Below are positions 33,344 to 42,260 of a stretch of 64,000 bases of DNA, piece after piece (within the stretch, counting starts at the first letter, position 1; each line of letters begins with the position of its first letter). The stretch comes from Pseudalkalibacillus sp. SCS-8. GTDB taxonomy: Bacteria > Bacillota > Bacilli > Bacillales > Fictibacillaceae. A program made the position numbers and the translations under genes. The stretch is taken from positions 1,736,001-1,800,000 of the forward strand of contig NZ_CP143541.1 in the NCBI RefSeq assembly GCF_040126055.1, written 5' to 3'. Under the pieces are notes generated by a model, which ran no database searches, was not told where the DNA came from, and saw nothing but the letters and a program-made list of their open reading frames with translations.

Positions 33344-34735
33344 ATGAAAGAGTTCACGTTTAAACCGAAAAGGCATTGGAAGGATGTCGAGCTTTGGAAA
33401 GATGTTACGGATGAGCAGTGGAACGATTGGCTCTGGCAGCTGACCCATACAATACGAAATGTCGATCAGCTAAAGAAAGTCGTTAATCTGACGCCAGAGG
33501 AAGAGGAAGGCGTACGAATCTCAACGCGTACGATTCCGTTGAACATTACACCTTATTATGCGTCACTCATGAACCCTGACGATCATCGTTGTCCGATACG
33601 TATGCAGTCCGTGCCAATCTCAGCAGAAATCAATAAAACGAAGTATGACCTAGAGGATCCTTTGCATGAAGACGAGGATTCACCGGTTCCAGGTCTGACG
33701 CACCGTTACCCGGATCGCGTACTTTTTCTAGTGACAAACCAATGTTCCATGTATTGCCGGTATTGTACGAGACGTCGTTTCTCTGGCCAGATCGGCATGG
33801 GTGTACCGAAGAAACAACTGGATGCCGCCATCGGGTATATTGCTAACACACCTGCCGTAAGAGATGTGTTGATTTCAGGTGGGGATGGGTTGTTAATCAA
33901 TGACAACATCCTAGAATACGTATTGAAGAACTTACGTGCGATCCCACATGTTGAAATCATCCGAATCGGTACACGTGCACCGGTCGTGTTTCCGCAGCGT
34001 ATTACGGAAAACCTGTGCAAGATTCTGAAGAAATACCATCCTGTCTGGTTGAATACACATTTTAATACCTCGATTGAAATTACCGAAGAATCGAAGAAAG
34101 CCTGTGAAATGCTGGCTGATGCAGGTGTGCCGGTTGGGAACCAGGCCGTTATTCTGGCGGGAATCAATGACAGCCCTTACATTATGAAAAAACTGATGCA
34201 TGATCTCGTTAAGATCCGGGTCCGCCCTTATTACATTTATCAATGTGATTTATCAGAAGGAATTGGTCATTTTCGAGCACCGGTTTCAAAAGGGCTTGAA
34301 ATCATGGAATCACTGCGTGGTCATACATCCGGATATGCGGTTCCTACCTTTGTCGTCGACGCGCCTGGGGGAGGAGGCAAGATTTCCGTTCAGCCGAATT
34401 ATATCATCTCGCAAAGTGCCGATAAGGTCGTCCTACGAAACTTTGAAGGGGTCATCACCACTTATCCAGAACCAGAAAACTATGTGGCTGGGCGGGCTGA
34501 GGCATACTTTGATGAACATTATCAAATCACAGAAAAACCGAAGACGGTTGGAATTGCAAGCTTGATGCGGGATGAAGCGTTCAATCTAGTTCCTGAAGGG
34601 TTACAGCGGTTGAACCGACGTAAAACGTATCAGGAGGATCCCGACCACTCCTCGCTGAAAGACCGTCGCTCGAAGCGTGATGAAATGATTGAACGGAAAT
34701 GGCAAGCCGAACAGAACAAAACGGCTGGAGACTAA
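33344..34735 (+). CDS. kamA: Lysine 2,3-aminomutase
   Basis: KamA converts L-lysine to L-beta-lysine. The 463-residue enzyme is a radical-SAM protein with the CxxxCxxC cluster at Cys134, Cys138 and Cys141 (CSMYCRYC), the PLP lysine in APGGGGK and the substrate-acid pair region around YQCDLSEGIGHFR. The length is typical of Bacillus KamA (YodO). The ATG at 33344 follows TGGGGGG. It is the first gene behind the -24/-12 promoter, and yokU follows 11 bases after the stop. Confidence 0.96.
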   Translation: MKEFTFKPKRHWKDVELWKDVTDEQWNDWLWQLTHTIRNVDQLKKVVNLTPEEEEGVRISTRTIPLNITPYYASLMNPDDHRCPIRMQSVPISAEINKTKYDLEDPLHEDEDSPVPGLTHRYPDRVLFLVTNQCSMYCRYCTRRRFSGQIGMGVPKKQLDAAIGYIANTPAVRDVLISGGDGLLINDNILEYVLKNLRAIPHVEIIRIGTRAPVVFPQRITENLCKILKKYHPVWLNTHFNTSIEITEESKKACEMLADAGVPVGNQAVILAGINDSPYIMKKLMHDLVKIRVRPYYIYQCDLSEGIGHFRAPVSKGLEIMESLRGHTSGYAVPTFVVDAPGGGGKISVQPNYIISQSADKVVLRNFEGVITTYPEPENYVAGRAEAYFDEHYQITEKPKTVGIASLMRDEAFNLVPEGLQRLNRRKTYQEDPDHSSLKDRRSKRDEMIERKWQAEQNKTAGD

Positions 34736-34746
34736 GGGGGAATTCG

Positions 34747-35019
34747 ATGCAATGTATGTGGTGTGAATCTGAAAAAGCAAGTCAAGGTGCAGCTACAAGT
34801 TACTGGGAGCTGCCAGACGGGTCCCGTGCGATTGAAATCAAGGCTATTCCCTCGATACAGTGTCCGGATTGCGGCATGGAGTATCAAGAAGAGTCTTTGA
34901 TTGAAGAGATTGAGGACCAACTGATGCTGATTGATACAAAGCCTCTGCCAAACTCATTGACGTTTAAAGAACTTATGGATGTTCCAAGATTTTTGAAGAA
35001 GAATTATTTCAAGCTTTAG
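34747..35019 (+). CDS. YokU-family zinc-binding protein
   Basis: The 90-residue protein has two cysteine pairs, CMWCESEK and CPDCGMEY, that should bind zinc. The central YWELPDGSRAIEI and the acidic C-terminal EEIEDQLMLIDTK are typical of YokU, whose N-terminal zinc ribbon resembles MqsA-type antitoxins. No toxin partner is next to it. It lies between kamA and the aminotransferase, so I expect a regulatory or accessory role in lysine breakdown. Confidence 0.8.
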   Translation: MQCMWCESEKASQGAATSYWELPDGSRAIEIKAIPSIQCPDCGMEYQEESLIEEIEDQLMLIDTKPLPNSLTFKELMDVPRFLKKNYFKL

Positions 35020-35080
35020 GAAGAATGGCTTCCTTTAAGGAAAATAAAACAATCTTAAGCAAATGGAAGGGAGCAGATGA

Positions 35081-36493
35081 ATGAGCTGCTTCTTTCCTCA
35101 TCGGAAAGAGGTGTACACCGCCATGACCAACAAATCACATCTCATCAAACCGTTACTTGGCGCATCCTACCCTGAAGTGGCATATGGAAAAGGCATCTAT
35201 CTTTATGATACTGAAGGCAATCGTTATTTGGACGGAGCCTCGGGTGCAGTTACAGCCAATATTGGGCATGGTGTCGGCGAAATCGTCGAAGCGATGAAGG
35301 AGCAGGCGGAAAAAATATCGTTCGTCTACCGTTCTCAATTTACAAACCGTCCAGCTGAGGAGCTTGCAGAAAAGCTCGCCCAAATTGCGCCAGGTGACTT
35401 GGATTATGTCTTTTTCGTAAACAGCGGTTCCGAAGCGACTGAAACAGCTTTGAAAATTGCTGTCCAATACTGGCAGGAACAAGGCAGACCAGAGAAGAAT
35501 CGGATCATTTCGCGCTGGACCAGCTATCATGGAATCACTTTGGGCGCATTATCCATGTCTGGGCATGTTTTAAGACGTAACCGATTCAGTTCATTATTGG
35601 CTGACTATCCTGCTGTTTCGCCACCTTACTGTTATCAATGTCCGTTCTATGACACCTTCCCAACCTGTGGGATGAAGTGTGCAGAGGAACTGGAGACCGC
35701 CATACAACGGATCGGACCAGACAAGGTCGCAGCATTCATATTTGAACCGATTATCGGAGCAGCAGGAGGGGCAATCGTTCCACCCGAGCCTTATTATGCG
35801 CGAGTAAAAGAGATTTGTGATCGGTATGAGGTGCTCTTGATTGCGGATGAAGTGATGACAGGCTTTGGACGTACTGGAGCCGGTTTTGCCATGGAGCATT
35901 GGGGGGTTCAACCGGATATCATGGCGTTAGGAAAGGGATTGAGCGGTGGTTATACGCCGATTGGAGCGACAATGGCTTCCGAACGAATCATCAAAACGAT
36001 TGAAAGTGGATCTAGGGTGATCATGAGCGGACATACATTAAGTGGTAATCCGCAATCTGCGGCGGTGGCGTCAGCCGTTCTCAGCTACATGAACATCCAC
36101 CAGGTTACGGACCGTGCAGCTGCCTTTGAACCGCTCGTTGAGCAAGAGTTGAGACAGATCGCAAGCCGTTATCCTGTCATCGGGGATGTGCGTGGCAAAG
36201 GACTTCTTTGGGGGTTAGAATTCGTCAGTAATCCAGATACGAAGGAATGCTTCCCGATCCAAACCTTTGTGACAGAACGAATCATAAAGAAATGCTTTGA
36301 AAAAGGGTTGATTGTCTATCCGGCAATCGGTGGGATCAACGGGACATCTGGAGATGCAATTATTGTCGCGCCACCACTAACCATTAATAAAGAGGAAATC
36401 AAACTATTGATGACAATCCTGGAAGAAGCGATCGCTGAAATCAGTCATGATCTCGATCACGACGGATTGTTGCAGCATCGTTCAATCAGTTAG
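35081..36493 (+). CDS. yodT: Class III aminotransferase of the lysine cluster (YodT-like)
   Basis: The 470-residue PLP enzyme is a class III (ornithine-type) aminotransferase: NSGSEATETALKIA, the LLIADEVMTGFGRTG segment and the PLP lysine in MALGKGLSGGYTPIGA. The family is omega-amino acid specific. In this operon it probably removes an amino group from acetyl-beta-lysine, or the deacetylated product, to give a keto acid. ATG 35081 and ATG 35123 both have ribosome sites; the second gives a start closer to YodT. It is homologous to YodT beside kamA in B. subtilis. Confidence 0.88.
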   Translation: MSCFFPHRKEVYTAMTNKSHLIKPLLGASYPEVAYGKGIYLYDTEGNRYLDGASGAVTANIGHGVGEIVEAMKEQAEKISFVYRSQFTNRPAEELAEKLAQIAPGDLDYVFFVNSGSEATETALKIAVQYWQEQGRPEKNRIISRWTSYHGITLGALSMSGHVLRRNRFSSLLADYPAVSPPYCYQCPFYDTFPTCGMKCAEELETAIQRIGPDKVAAFIFEPIIGAAGGAIVPPEPYYARVKEICDRYEVLLIADEVMTGFGRTGAGFAMEHWGVQPDIMALGKGLSGGYTPIGATMASERIIKTIESGSRVIMSGHTLSGNPQSAAVASAVLSYMNIHQVTDRAAAFEPLVEQELRQIASRYPVIGDVRGKGLLWGLEFVSNPDTKECFPIQTFVTERIIKKCFEKGLIVYPAIGGINGTSGDAIIVAPPLTINKEEIKLLMTILEEAIAEISHDLDHDGLLQHRSIS

Positions 36494-36510
36494 GAAGGAG
36501 GAGGTGAACG

Positions 36511-37245
36511 ATGGAACCGAAAATCCCTTCAAAAGTAGTGGAAATGAAGGAAGTAGCAAAACTGTTCAAGGACGGAATGACGTTGATGTGTGGTGGATTC
36601 GGAGGTGTCGGTGCACCACCGGGTCTCGTGAATTTAATACTTGATACAGGTGTAAAGGATATAACACTCATATCCAATGATGTCGGTTTTCCATGGATCG
36701 GACCAGGCAAGCTTGTCACAGACAAAAGAATCTCACGTCTGATCGCTTCCCATATCGGCTCTAACCCTGAAGCAGGAAAACAAATGCATGATGGCGAACT
36801 TGTAGTTGAGTTTTATCCCCAAGGAACGTTAGCTGAAAAGATAAGAGCAGGTGGCATGGGTCTTGGGGGGATCCTGGTCGATGTGGGAATAGGAACATTG
36901 GTTGAAAAAGGGAAACAGAAGGTAACGGTTGATGAGCGGGAATATATGATCGAACCGGCACTCACTGCGGATGTTTCCATCGTCTTCGCGAAGGAAGCCG
37001 ATATTTATGGCAACCTGACTTTCGATAAAAGTGCAAGGAACACGAACCCTCTTGTGGCGACAGCAGGAGACATTACGATTGTTGAAGCGGAAACCATCGT
37101 GGAAGCAGGCGAATTGGATCCTGAATGTATCGTAACGCCAGGGGCATTCGTCGATTATGTCGTACCGAGTAAAGGGGTGGATTGGAAATGGGTCTGGGAG
37201 CTGAAACGCGCAGACGGATCGCTGAACGTGCCGCCCAAGAAATAA
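36511..37245 (+). CDS. yodS: CoA-transferase alpha subunit (YodS-like)
   Basis: The 244-residue subunit has the class I CoA-transferase A signature GGFGGVGAPPGLVN near the N-terminus and the IRAGGMGLGGILVDVGIGT segment with its CoA-contact glycine stretch. It pairs with the overlapping downstream subunit. In the operon it should move CoA onto an acid from lysine breakdown, probably a 3-keto acid. The ATG follows AGGAGGAGGTG. Confidence 0.92.
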   Translation: MEPKIPSKVVEMKEVAKLFKDGMTLMCGGFGGVGAPPGLVNLILDTGVKDITLISNDVGFPWIGPGKLVTDKRISRLIASHIGSNPEAGKQMHDGELVVEFYPQGTLAEKIRAGGMGLGGILVDVGIGTLVEKGKQKVTVDEREYMIEPALTADVSIVFAKEADIYGNLTFDKSARNTNPLVATAGDITIVEAETIVEAGELDPECIVTPGAFVDYVVPSKGVDWKWVWELKRADGSLNVPPKK

Positions 37246-37850
37246 CAGAGGGGATGATCGTTAATTTAGGTATCGGCATTCCGACATTGGTAGCGGATTA
37301 CTTGAAGCCAGAGCTAGGTGTGATGCTGCACACCGAGAACGGCATCCTCGGGATGGGACCTTCACCTGAATACGGAACGGAAGATGGGCATCTATCGAAT
37401 GCGGGAGGATATCCGGTCACGCTCGTTACAGGAGCATCCTATTTTGATAGTGCGATGGCCTTCGGAATCATTCGTAAAGGGTACCTTGATATGACGATTC
37501 TTGGAGCTCTTGAAGTGAGTGAGCAAGGGGATATCGCCAATTGGATTGTGCCCGGAAAAAGAGTCCCAGGCATGGGTGGAGCCATCGATCTCGCACAAAA
37601 AGCGAAAAAAGTGATTGTCCTCATGAACCATACGAATAAGGATGGCTGCTCGAAAATTGTTCAAAAGTGCCGTTTACCTCTTACAGTCCAAAAAGGTGCT
37701 CATATGATCATTACAGAGATGGCGGTTTTCCAAATCGACACAGAAGGCTTACAACTAATTGAAATCATGCATCCTTATACGCTTGAAGAAATCGAAAGCG
37801 CAACCGAAGCATCCTTTACTGTGAGCTCTGAACTCACGATCAATTCGTGA
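37188..37850 (+). CDS. yodR: CoA-transferase beta subunit (YodR-like)
   Basis: The 220-residue subunit shows NLGIGIPTLVADYL, then HTENGILGMG with the catalytic Glu that forms the glutamyl-CoA intermediate. The gene overlaps the alpha subunit by 58 bases, as often seen for these pairs. I chose the ATG at 37188 behind AGGGGTGG; a TTG at 37182 is also in frame. Terminator stem bases overlap its stop codon. Confidence 0.92.
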   Translation: MGLGAETRRRIAERAAQEITEGMIVNLGIGIPTLVADYLKPELGVMLHTENGILGMGPSPEYGTEDGHLSNAGGYPVTLVTGASYFDSAMAFGIIRKGYLDMTILGALEVSEQGDIANWIVPGKRVPGMGGAIDLAQKAKKVIVLMNHTNKDGCSKIVQKCRLPLTVQKGAHMIITEMAVFQIDTEGLQLIEIMHPYTLEEIESATEASFTVSSELTINS

Positions 37851-37860
37851 GTTTTTTCCT
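37831..37860 (+). terminator. Intrinsic terminator overlapping the yodR stop
   Basis: AACTCACG (37831-37838) pairs with CGTGAGTT (37846-37853), followed by TTTTT. It lies before yodQ, so the latter may be transcribed at lower level or from another promoter. Confidence 0.8.
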
Positions 37861-37913
37861 TTATTCATAAAGGTCAGAGCTGACCATACATAATGCAGAG
37901 GGGGAACGAGTCG

Positions 37914-39164
37914 ATGAAGATCAAACAATGGATTGAGGAAAATAAAACGGAAGCGATTGAATTCTTACAAAAACTAGTACAAGAAGATAGTGTACAGGGA
38001 AATGAAGAGGGAGTCCAAATGCTTGTTAAAGAGCATCTCGAAAAGATCGGACTTGAAACGGACTATTGGATACCTGAAGATGATGCGTTTTTGAATCATC
38101 CTTATTTCTGCTCGACCCGAAAGGATTTTTCCAGAAGCCCTAATCTTGTTGGCATATGGCGTGGGACAGGCGGAGGAAAATCAATCGTATTGAACGGTCA
38201 TATCGATGTCGTTCCACCAGGGGACCTGAATCAATGGGAGGCAGAGCCCTATAGCGGGCATATCGAAGACGGTAAAATGTACGGTCGAGGGGTTACGGAC
38301 ATGAAGGGTGGGAATCTCGCTCTTCTTTTGGCTGTTCAATGTCTGAAAGACCTCGGTGTCACACTGAAAGGGGATGTGTTGTTCCATAGCGTCATCGAAG
38401 AAGAAAGTGGTGGTGCAGGAACATTGGCGGCGATCTTAAGGGGATACACAGCGGATGCGGCTCTGGTACCTGAGCCGACGAATATGAAAATCTTTCCAAA
38501 GCAACAAGGGTCGATCTGGTTTCGCTTGAAGATCAATGGTTTATCAGCTCATGGTGGGACAAGGTACGAAGGGGTTAGTTCCATCGAAAAGTCGATTCCG
38601 GTCATCCAGGCCATTCAGAAATTGGAAAGGGAGCGGAACAAGCGTGTAGAGGATCCGCTTTACCGGAACACCCCTATTCCATTGCCTATCAACATCGGGA
38701 AAATAGAAGGGGGAAGTTGGCCATCCTCTGTACCGGATGAAGTGCTCATTGAAGGACGGATCGGAGTAGGTCCTCAAGAAACGCTGGAGGAGGTAAAGGC
38801 AGAATTTGAACAGGCAATCGCTTATATCGAAGACCAATGGCTGCAGAAACATCCCGTCCAAGTGGAATGGTTCGGAGCTCGTTGGCTGCCTGGTTCGATT
38901 GAGGTCGAGCATCCCTTGATGGGAATCCTTCAAAAACACTACAAAGACGTAGTCGGCAAAGAACCTGAAATCGAGGCTTCTCCATGGGGAACAGATGGAG
39001 GACTGCTTACTCAAGTTGGTAAAACGCCTTCAATCGTATTTGGACCAGGTGTGACCTCCTACGCCCATTACCCAAATGAATATATTGAACTTCAGAAGGT
39101 GTTTCAAACAGCAGAAATTTTCACTCATGTCATCTATGAGTGGTGTGAGGGAGAAGGATTATAG
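37914..39164 (+). CDS. yodQ: M20-family deacetylase/peptidase (YodQ-like)
   Basis: The 416-residue metalloenzyme belongs to the ArgE/DapE/ACY1 group. Zinc ligands appear as NGHIDVVPPGD, GRGVTDMKGG, the catalytic Glu pair in EEESGGAGT, VPEPTNM and the late His in TSYAHYPNE. In this operon it probably removes the acetyl group that AblB puts on beta-lysine or on a later intermediate. The ATG at 37914 lies behind GAGGGGGAA. The closest relative by context is YodQ of B. subtilis. Confidence 0.88.
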   Translation: MKIKQWIEENKTEAIEFLQKLVQEDSVQGNEEGVQMLVKEHLEKIGLETDYWIPEDDAFLNHPYFCSTRKDFSRSPNLVGIWRGTGGGKSIVLNGHIDVVPPGDLNQWEAEPYSGHIEDGKMYGRGVTDMKGGNLALLLAVQCLKDLGVTLKGDVLFHSVIEEESGGAGTLAAILRGYTADAALVPEPTNMKIFPKQQGSIWFRLKINGLSAHGGTRYEGVSSIEKSIPVIQAIQKLERERNKRVEDPLYRNTPIPLPINIGKIEGGSWPSSVPDEVLIEGRIGVGPQETLEEVKAEFEQAIAYIEDQWLQKHPVQVEWFGARWLPGSIEVEHPLMGILQKHYKDVVGKEPEIEASPWGTDGGLLTQVGKTPSIVFGPGVTSYAHYPNEYIELQKVFQTAEIFTHVIYEWCEGEGL

Positions 39165-39178
39165 CATTTATAGAGGGG

Positions 39179-39224
39179 TGACATTGAACCTTGGTGATGA
39201 AGGTTATTGTCAGCCTTTTCTGTT
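39179..39224 (+). terminator. Hairpin after yodQ
   Basis: TGACA...AACCTT (39179-39192) faces AAGGTT...TGTCA (39200-39212) with a small internal loop, followed by GCCTTTTCT. It probably ends the lysine operon. Confidence 0.6.
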
Positions 39225-39282
39225 GTCTGCTCCTACCAAATATTAGAATTTATGGTAGGATGGATAAGAGAGGGGTGTCGGA

Positions 39283-40773
39283 GTGGCAAAAAGCATTTTA
39301 TTGAAAAAGGTTCTTCCTCTTTTGCTGATCATCGTTATTTTCGTTTTTGTTCAAAGAGCGATGACAACGGATGAAATCGAACCTGTCGTGGTAGATGAAG
39401 AGCATTTCCTTATCCTCAATACATATGAAGAAGCGAAGTTTTACAACCGTATCTTATCCAGTTGGTCGGAACAACTTGAAAAAGCAGAGCATTATGATTT
39501 AATGAAGCAGCTTGGTGCTCAGGAAATACTTGTACTCGGCACGAAAAGAACGATCCAATTGCATGAGGCATGGAGCATGCATAATAAGATCTATTTGTTA
39601 TATAGCGTGAATTTAATTCATAGAGATCGGACCGCTCGGGATATACCGAGTCTAGAGGTGAATAAGGTTGGGCTGAGACATGATAAAGGGGACCAAGTGG
39701 TCGTCTCGGCAGAAACGTTCCATGCACATCCGGAAGCGTTTAAGGAAATCGACTCCACTAAACCTTTCGTTTTTGACGGAAGAGTGTACCGTGGTTTGTG
39801 GATCGAGCCCGATATAGATGAAGGGTTCGCTACTGTCATGGATTGGGAGCAAACGTCGAAAGAAACGTTCCAGGACAGATTGAAAGATGTAAGCCAAATT
39901 ACACTTTCTCAGGTAACCTTGACCAATCATAAAAAATCAAAGAGTCATAAAGTTAAAGATATCCCGATTGAAATGGCCTTTTCAAAAGGTGATGATCCGA
40001 TTACAACCTATGAAATTGACAAAACCGTTCAATTGGGTGAAATGATTGCGGTGCATATCGATCATTTAGAAATCGGCGTGGATGGAAACCGCTTGGTTTA
40101 TAATATGAAGCCTGATTCATTCAAATATAATCTACTTCTCTATACGATGGAAGGGAACAAATTGAACGACATACCGTTTGCTGATGAACATGGTGAGTCA
40201 TCCGTTAGAGTCATTGATTTAACAGATCACAAAAAGCCTGAGTTGAGTTTCAGCATCAGAGGGGCACTCGTTCCGAGCGAACGGGAATACACCTTTCGAT
40301 TTACTGAAGAGGATATTAAGCGTTACAAAGATTTTGCAAGCACCAATGAGCGGACACTTTTTGAAGAAATGTATTCAAATGATACCGGAGACAACATTAC
40401 ATTGGTTGATGTCTTTCATCCGAATACCCATGACAACATCCACCTTTTGTTCAGAATGAGAATGGAAGAAGAATACCATGATACACCTAAATTCCCGTTT
40501 CGGGATTATTCTGTCGTTTTAGAAGAGCGTAAAAACAACCCAACAGAAGGTGATACCGATCCATATCCATATGTCGAAGTAACGGATAAGGACGGAGAAC
40601 GTATCGAACTCTTATCGGTATGGGAGATTATGCCTGGTCATGAATTTGGAATCGCCATGAAAACCGAACAATTCATCCAATCCGGAGGTCTCTCTTTCCG
40701 TCTGTTCCACTTTTCAGATCGGATTGAATTTCAACCGAATGAGGTCAAAATTAAACTGGATCATTCCCACTAG
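39283..40773 (+). CDS. Membrane-anchored protein of unknown function, tandem paralogue 1
   Basis: The 496-residue protein has one N-terminal membrane helix (about residues 7-25) followed by a large hydrophilic domain presumed outside the cell. Segments shared with its two neighbours include ILNTYEEAKFYNRI, RTIQLHEAW, LLYSVNLI, the RVYRGLWIEP strand and TVQLGEMIAVHIDHLEIG. The last stretch recalls beta-sandwich domains seen in DUF4179 anti-sigma-like proteins, but I cannot assign a family. The start is a GTG at 39283 behind AGAGGGG. The genes are in one operon with no enzyme or sigma factor nearby. Confidence 0.8.
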   Translation: MAKSILLKKVLPLLLIIVIFVFVQRAMTTDEIEPVVVDEEHFLILNTYEEAKFYNRILSSWSEQLEKAEHYDLMKQLGAQEILVLGTKRTIQLHEAWSMHNKIYLLYSVNLIHRDRTARDIPSLEVNKVGLRHDKGDQVVVSAETFHAHPEAFKEIDSTKPFVFDGRVYRGLWIEPDIDEGFATVMDWEQTSKETFQDRLKDVSQITLSQVTLTNHKKSKSHKVKDIPIEMAFSKGDDPITTYEIDKTVQLGEMIAVHIDHLEIGVDGNRLVYNMKPDSFKYNLLLYTMEGNKLNDIPFADEHGESSVRVIDLTDHKKPELSFSIRGALVPSEREYTFRFTEEDIKRYKDFASTNERTLFEEMYSNDTGDNITLVDVFHPNTHDNIHLLFRMRMEEEYHDTPKFPFRDYSVVLEERKNNPTEGDTDPYPYVEVTDKDGERIELLSVWEIMPGHEFGIAMKTEQFIQSGGLSFRLFHFSDRIEFQPNEVKIKLDHSH

Positions 40774-40796
40774 ATTTATGCTTCAAGGAGGTCAAC

Positions 40797-42260
40797 ATGA
40801 AAAAGGCTTTACCCGTCATCATTGTAATCGTCCTATTCATTTTACTAGGACAGCAGTTACTTAAGGAAGAACAAACGAGCTTTGCAGTCGATGAAGAAGC
40901 GTTCACAGTGTTTGATACGTATGAGGAAATCCTAATGTACAGCCGTTTCTCGTCAGACCATTATTGGGCTCTTTTGGAGAAAGCGAGGGAGTATAATCTG
41001 ATTCATAGATTTGAAGATAAAGTATTTCCGCTCAATCAAACGCACCGTACGATACAAATCCATGAGGTGTGGAACGCGGATAATGATTTCTATCTATTGT
41101 ACAGCATTAATCTGCTGCCTAAAGATGAAAATCCAAGCGATGTTCCGTACATAACGATGTCAGACATCACCGTTCATAATGCAGAGGACCAGCAGGCAAG
41201 CCTATATATTCCTTATCAAAAGGATAAGGACATGTTCAGAAATAGAGATGGGCTCGTCTATGATAATCGGTTTTATAGAAGCCTGTGGATTCGTAGTGAG
41301 ATCGATGGAAGCTTTTATACATCGATTCATGAATGGGAAGGCATTGATTACAAAAATAAACCGATTGATTATCGATGGGTAAATGCTGTTGAAAAGGTTA
41401 CGTTTGATAACCTGATTCTGACTGCCCCTCAAACAGACATTCAAATGGATCCGATCCAGCTGGATATGACGTTGACCGATATGGATGAACCTCTGGAAGT
41501 AATTGAATTAGGTAATGAAGTGACATTGATGCCAGGTACTTCAATCAAGCTAGAGCGTATCGAATATGGACTTCGGAATACAAAGTTATATGTAGAACTA
41601 GGTGATAATGAACAAGAGATCCGCCATTTGTCCTTCATGGTAAACAGTATGGCATGGGATTCGTTTATTGAAACGGATGAGAATGGTGATTCGTATTTAA
41701 ACCTTTGGAATGAACTTTCTAATTTTGATCAATCGAACATCCTGTTTACCGAAGCGCTCGTACCTGAGGAGAAAGAGTTGACTTATCAACTTACTGAACA
41801 GGATATGAATGCGTATAAGGAAATGCTTCAAAATGGAGAAACGACAATGATGAAATTGGAAAAAGAATTCGGAACACTTGATGACAAGCTCACCTTTAAA
41901 GCTTCCCATCTCGACACGATGACTTCGCCTGAGCGTGAAGAGATCGTATTAGCAGTCGATATAGAGGGGGATGCTCAGAGCCGCTATCGTTCCTGGTTCA
42001 CCAACTACGAGAATATTCGAAATGATCCTGAACGTTTTAAAAACCGAAATAACCTTTCGTACATTGAAGTAACGGATGAAACGGGCACACCTGTTGATTC
42101 AGTAAGAATTATGGGACATGGTCGTCAAACGAAATTCCGTTTTTCCAAACAGGACTTCATGGAGAAGAAAGAACTTCATTTTCGCTTCTTCCATTTATCA
42201 AAACAGATCATTTTAGACACGGATATGACTACAATCCAAACGCAAGGAGGGACATCGTGA
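40797..42260 (+). CDS. Membrane-anchored protein of unknown function, tandem paralogue 2
   Basis: The 487-residue product repeats the plan of the first paralogue: N-terminal helix (about 4-20), then TFDTYEEILMYSRFSS, RTIQIHEVW, LLYSINLL, RFYRSLWIRS and TLMPGTSIKLERIEYG aligned in the same order. The identity looks low (perhaps a quarter), so the duplication is old. The ATG lies behind AAGGAGG. It is 23 bases from the first and overlaps the third by 4 bases, so the three should be expressed together. Confidence 0.8.
   Translation: MKKALPVIIVIVLFILLGQQLLKEEQTSFAVDEEAFTVFDTYEEILMYSRFSSDHYWALLEKAREYNLIHRFEDKVFPLNQTHRTIQIHEVWNADNDFYLLYSINLLPKDENPSDVPYITMSDITVHNAEDQQASLYIPYQKDKDMFRNRDGLVYDNRFYRSLWIRSEIDGSFYTSIHEWEGIDYKNKPIDYRWVNAVEKVTFDNLILTAPQTDIQMDPIQLDMTLTDMDEPLEVIELGNEVTLMPGTSIKLERIEYGLRNTKLYVELGDNEQEIRHLSFMVNSMAWDSFIETDENGDSYLNLWNELSNFDQSNILFTEALVPEEKELTYQLTEQDMNAYKEMLQNGETTMMKLEKEFGTLDDKLTFKASHLDTMTSPEREEIVLAVDIEGDAQSRYRSWFTNYENIRNDPERFKNRNNLSYIEVTDETGTPVDSVRIMGHGRQTKFRFSKQDFMEKKELHFRFFHLSKQIILDTDMTTIQTQGGTS

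Noticed and set aside
34747..35019. YokU as the antitoxin of a toxin-antitoxin pair
   Set aside because: The zinc ribbon resembles MqsA-type antitoxins, but no MqsR-like or other small toxin gene lies on either side; the operon context is lysine breakdown.
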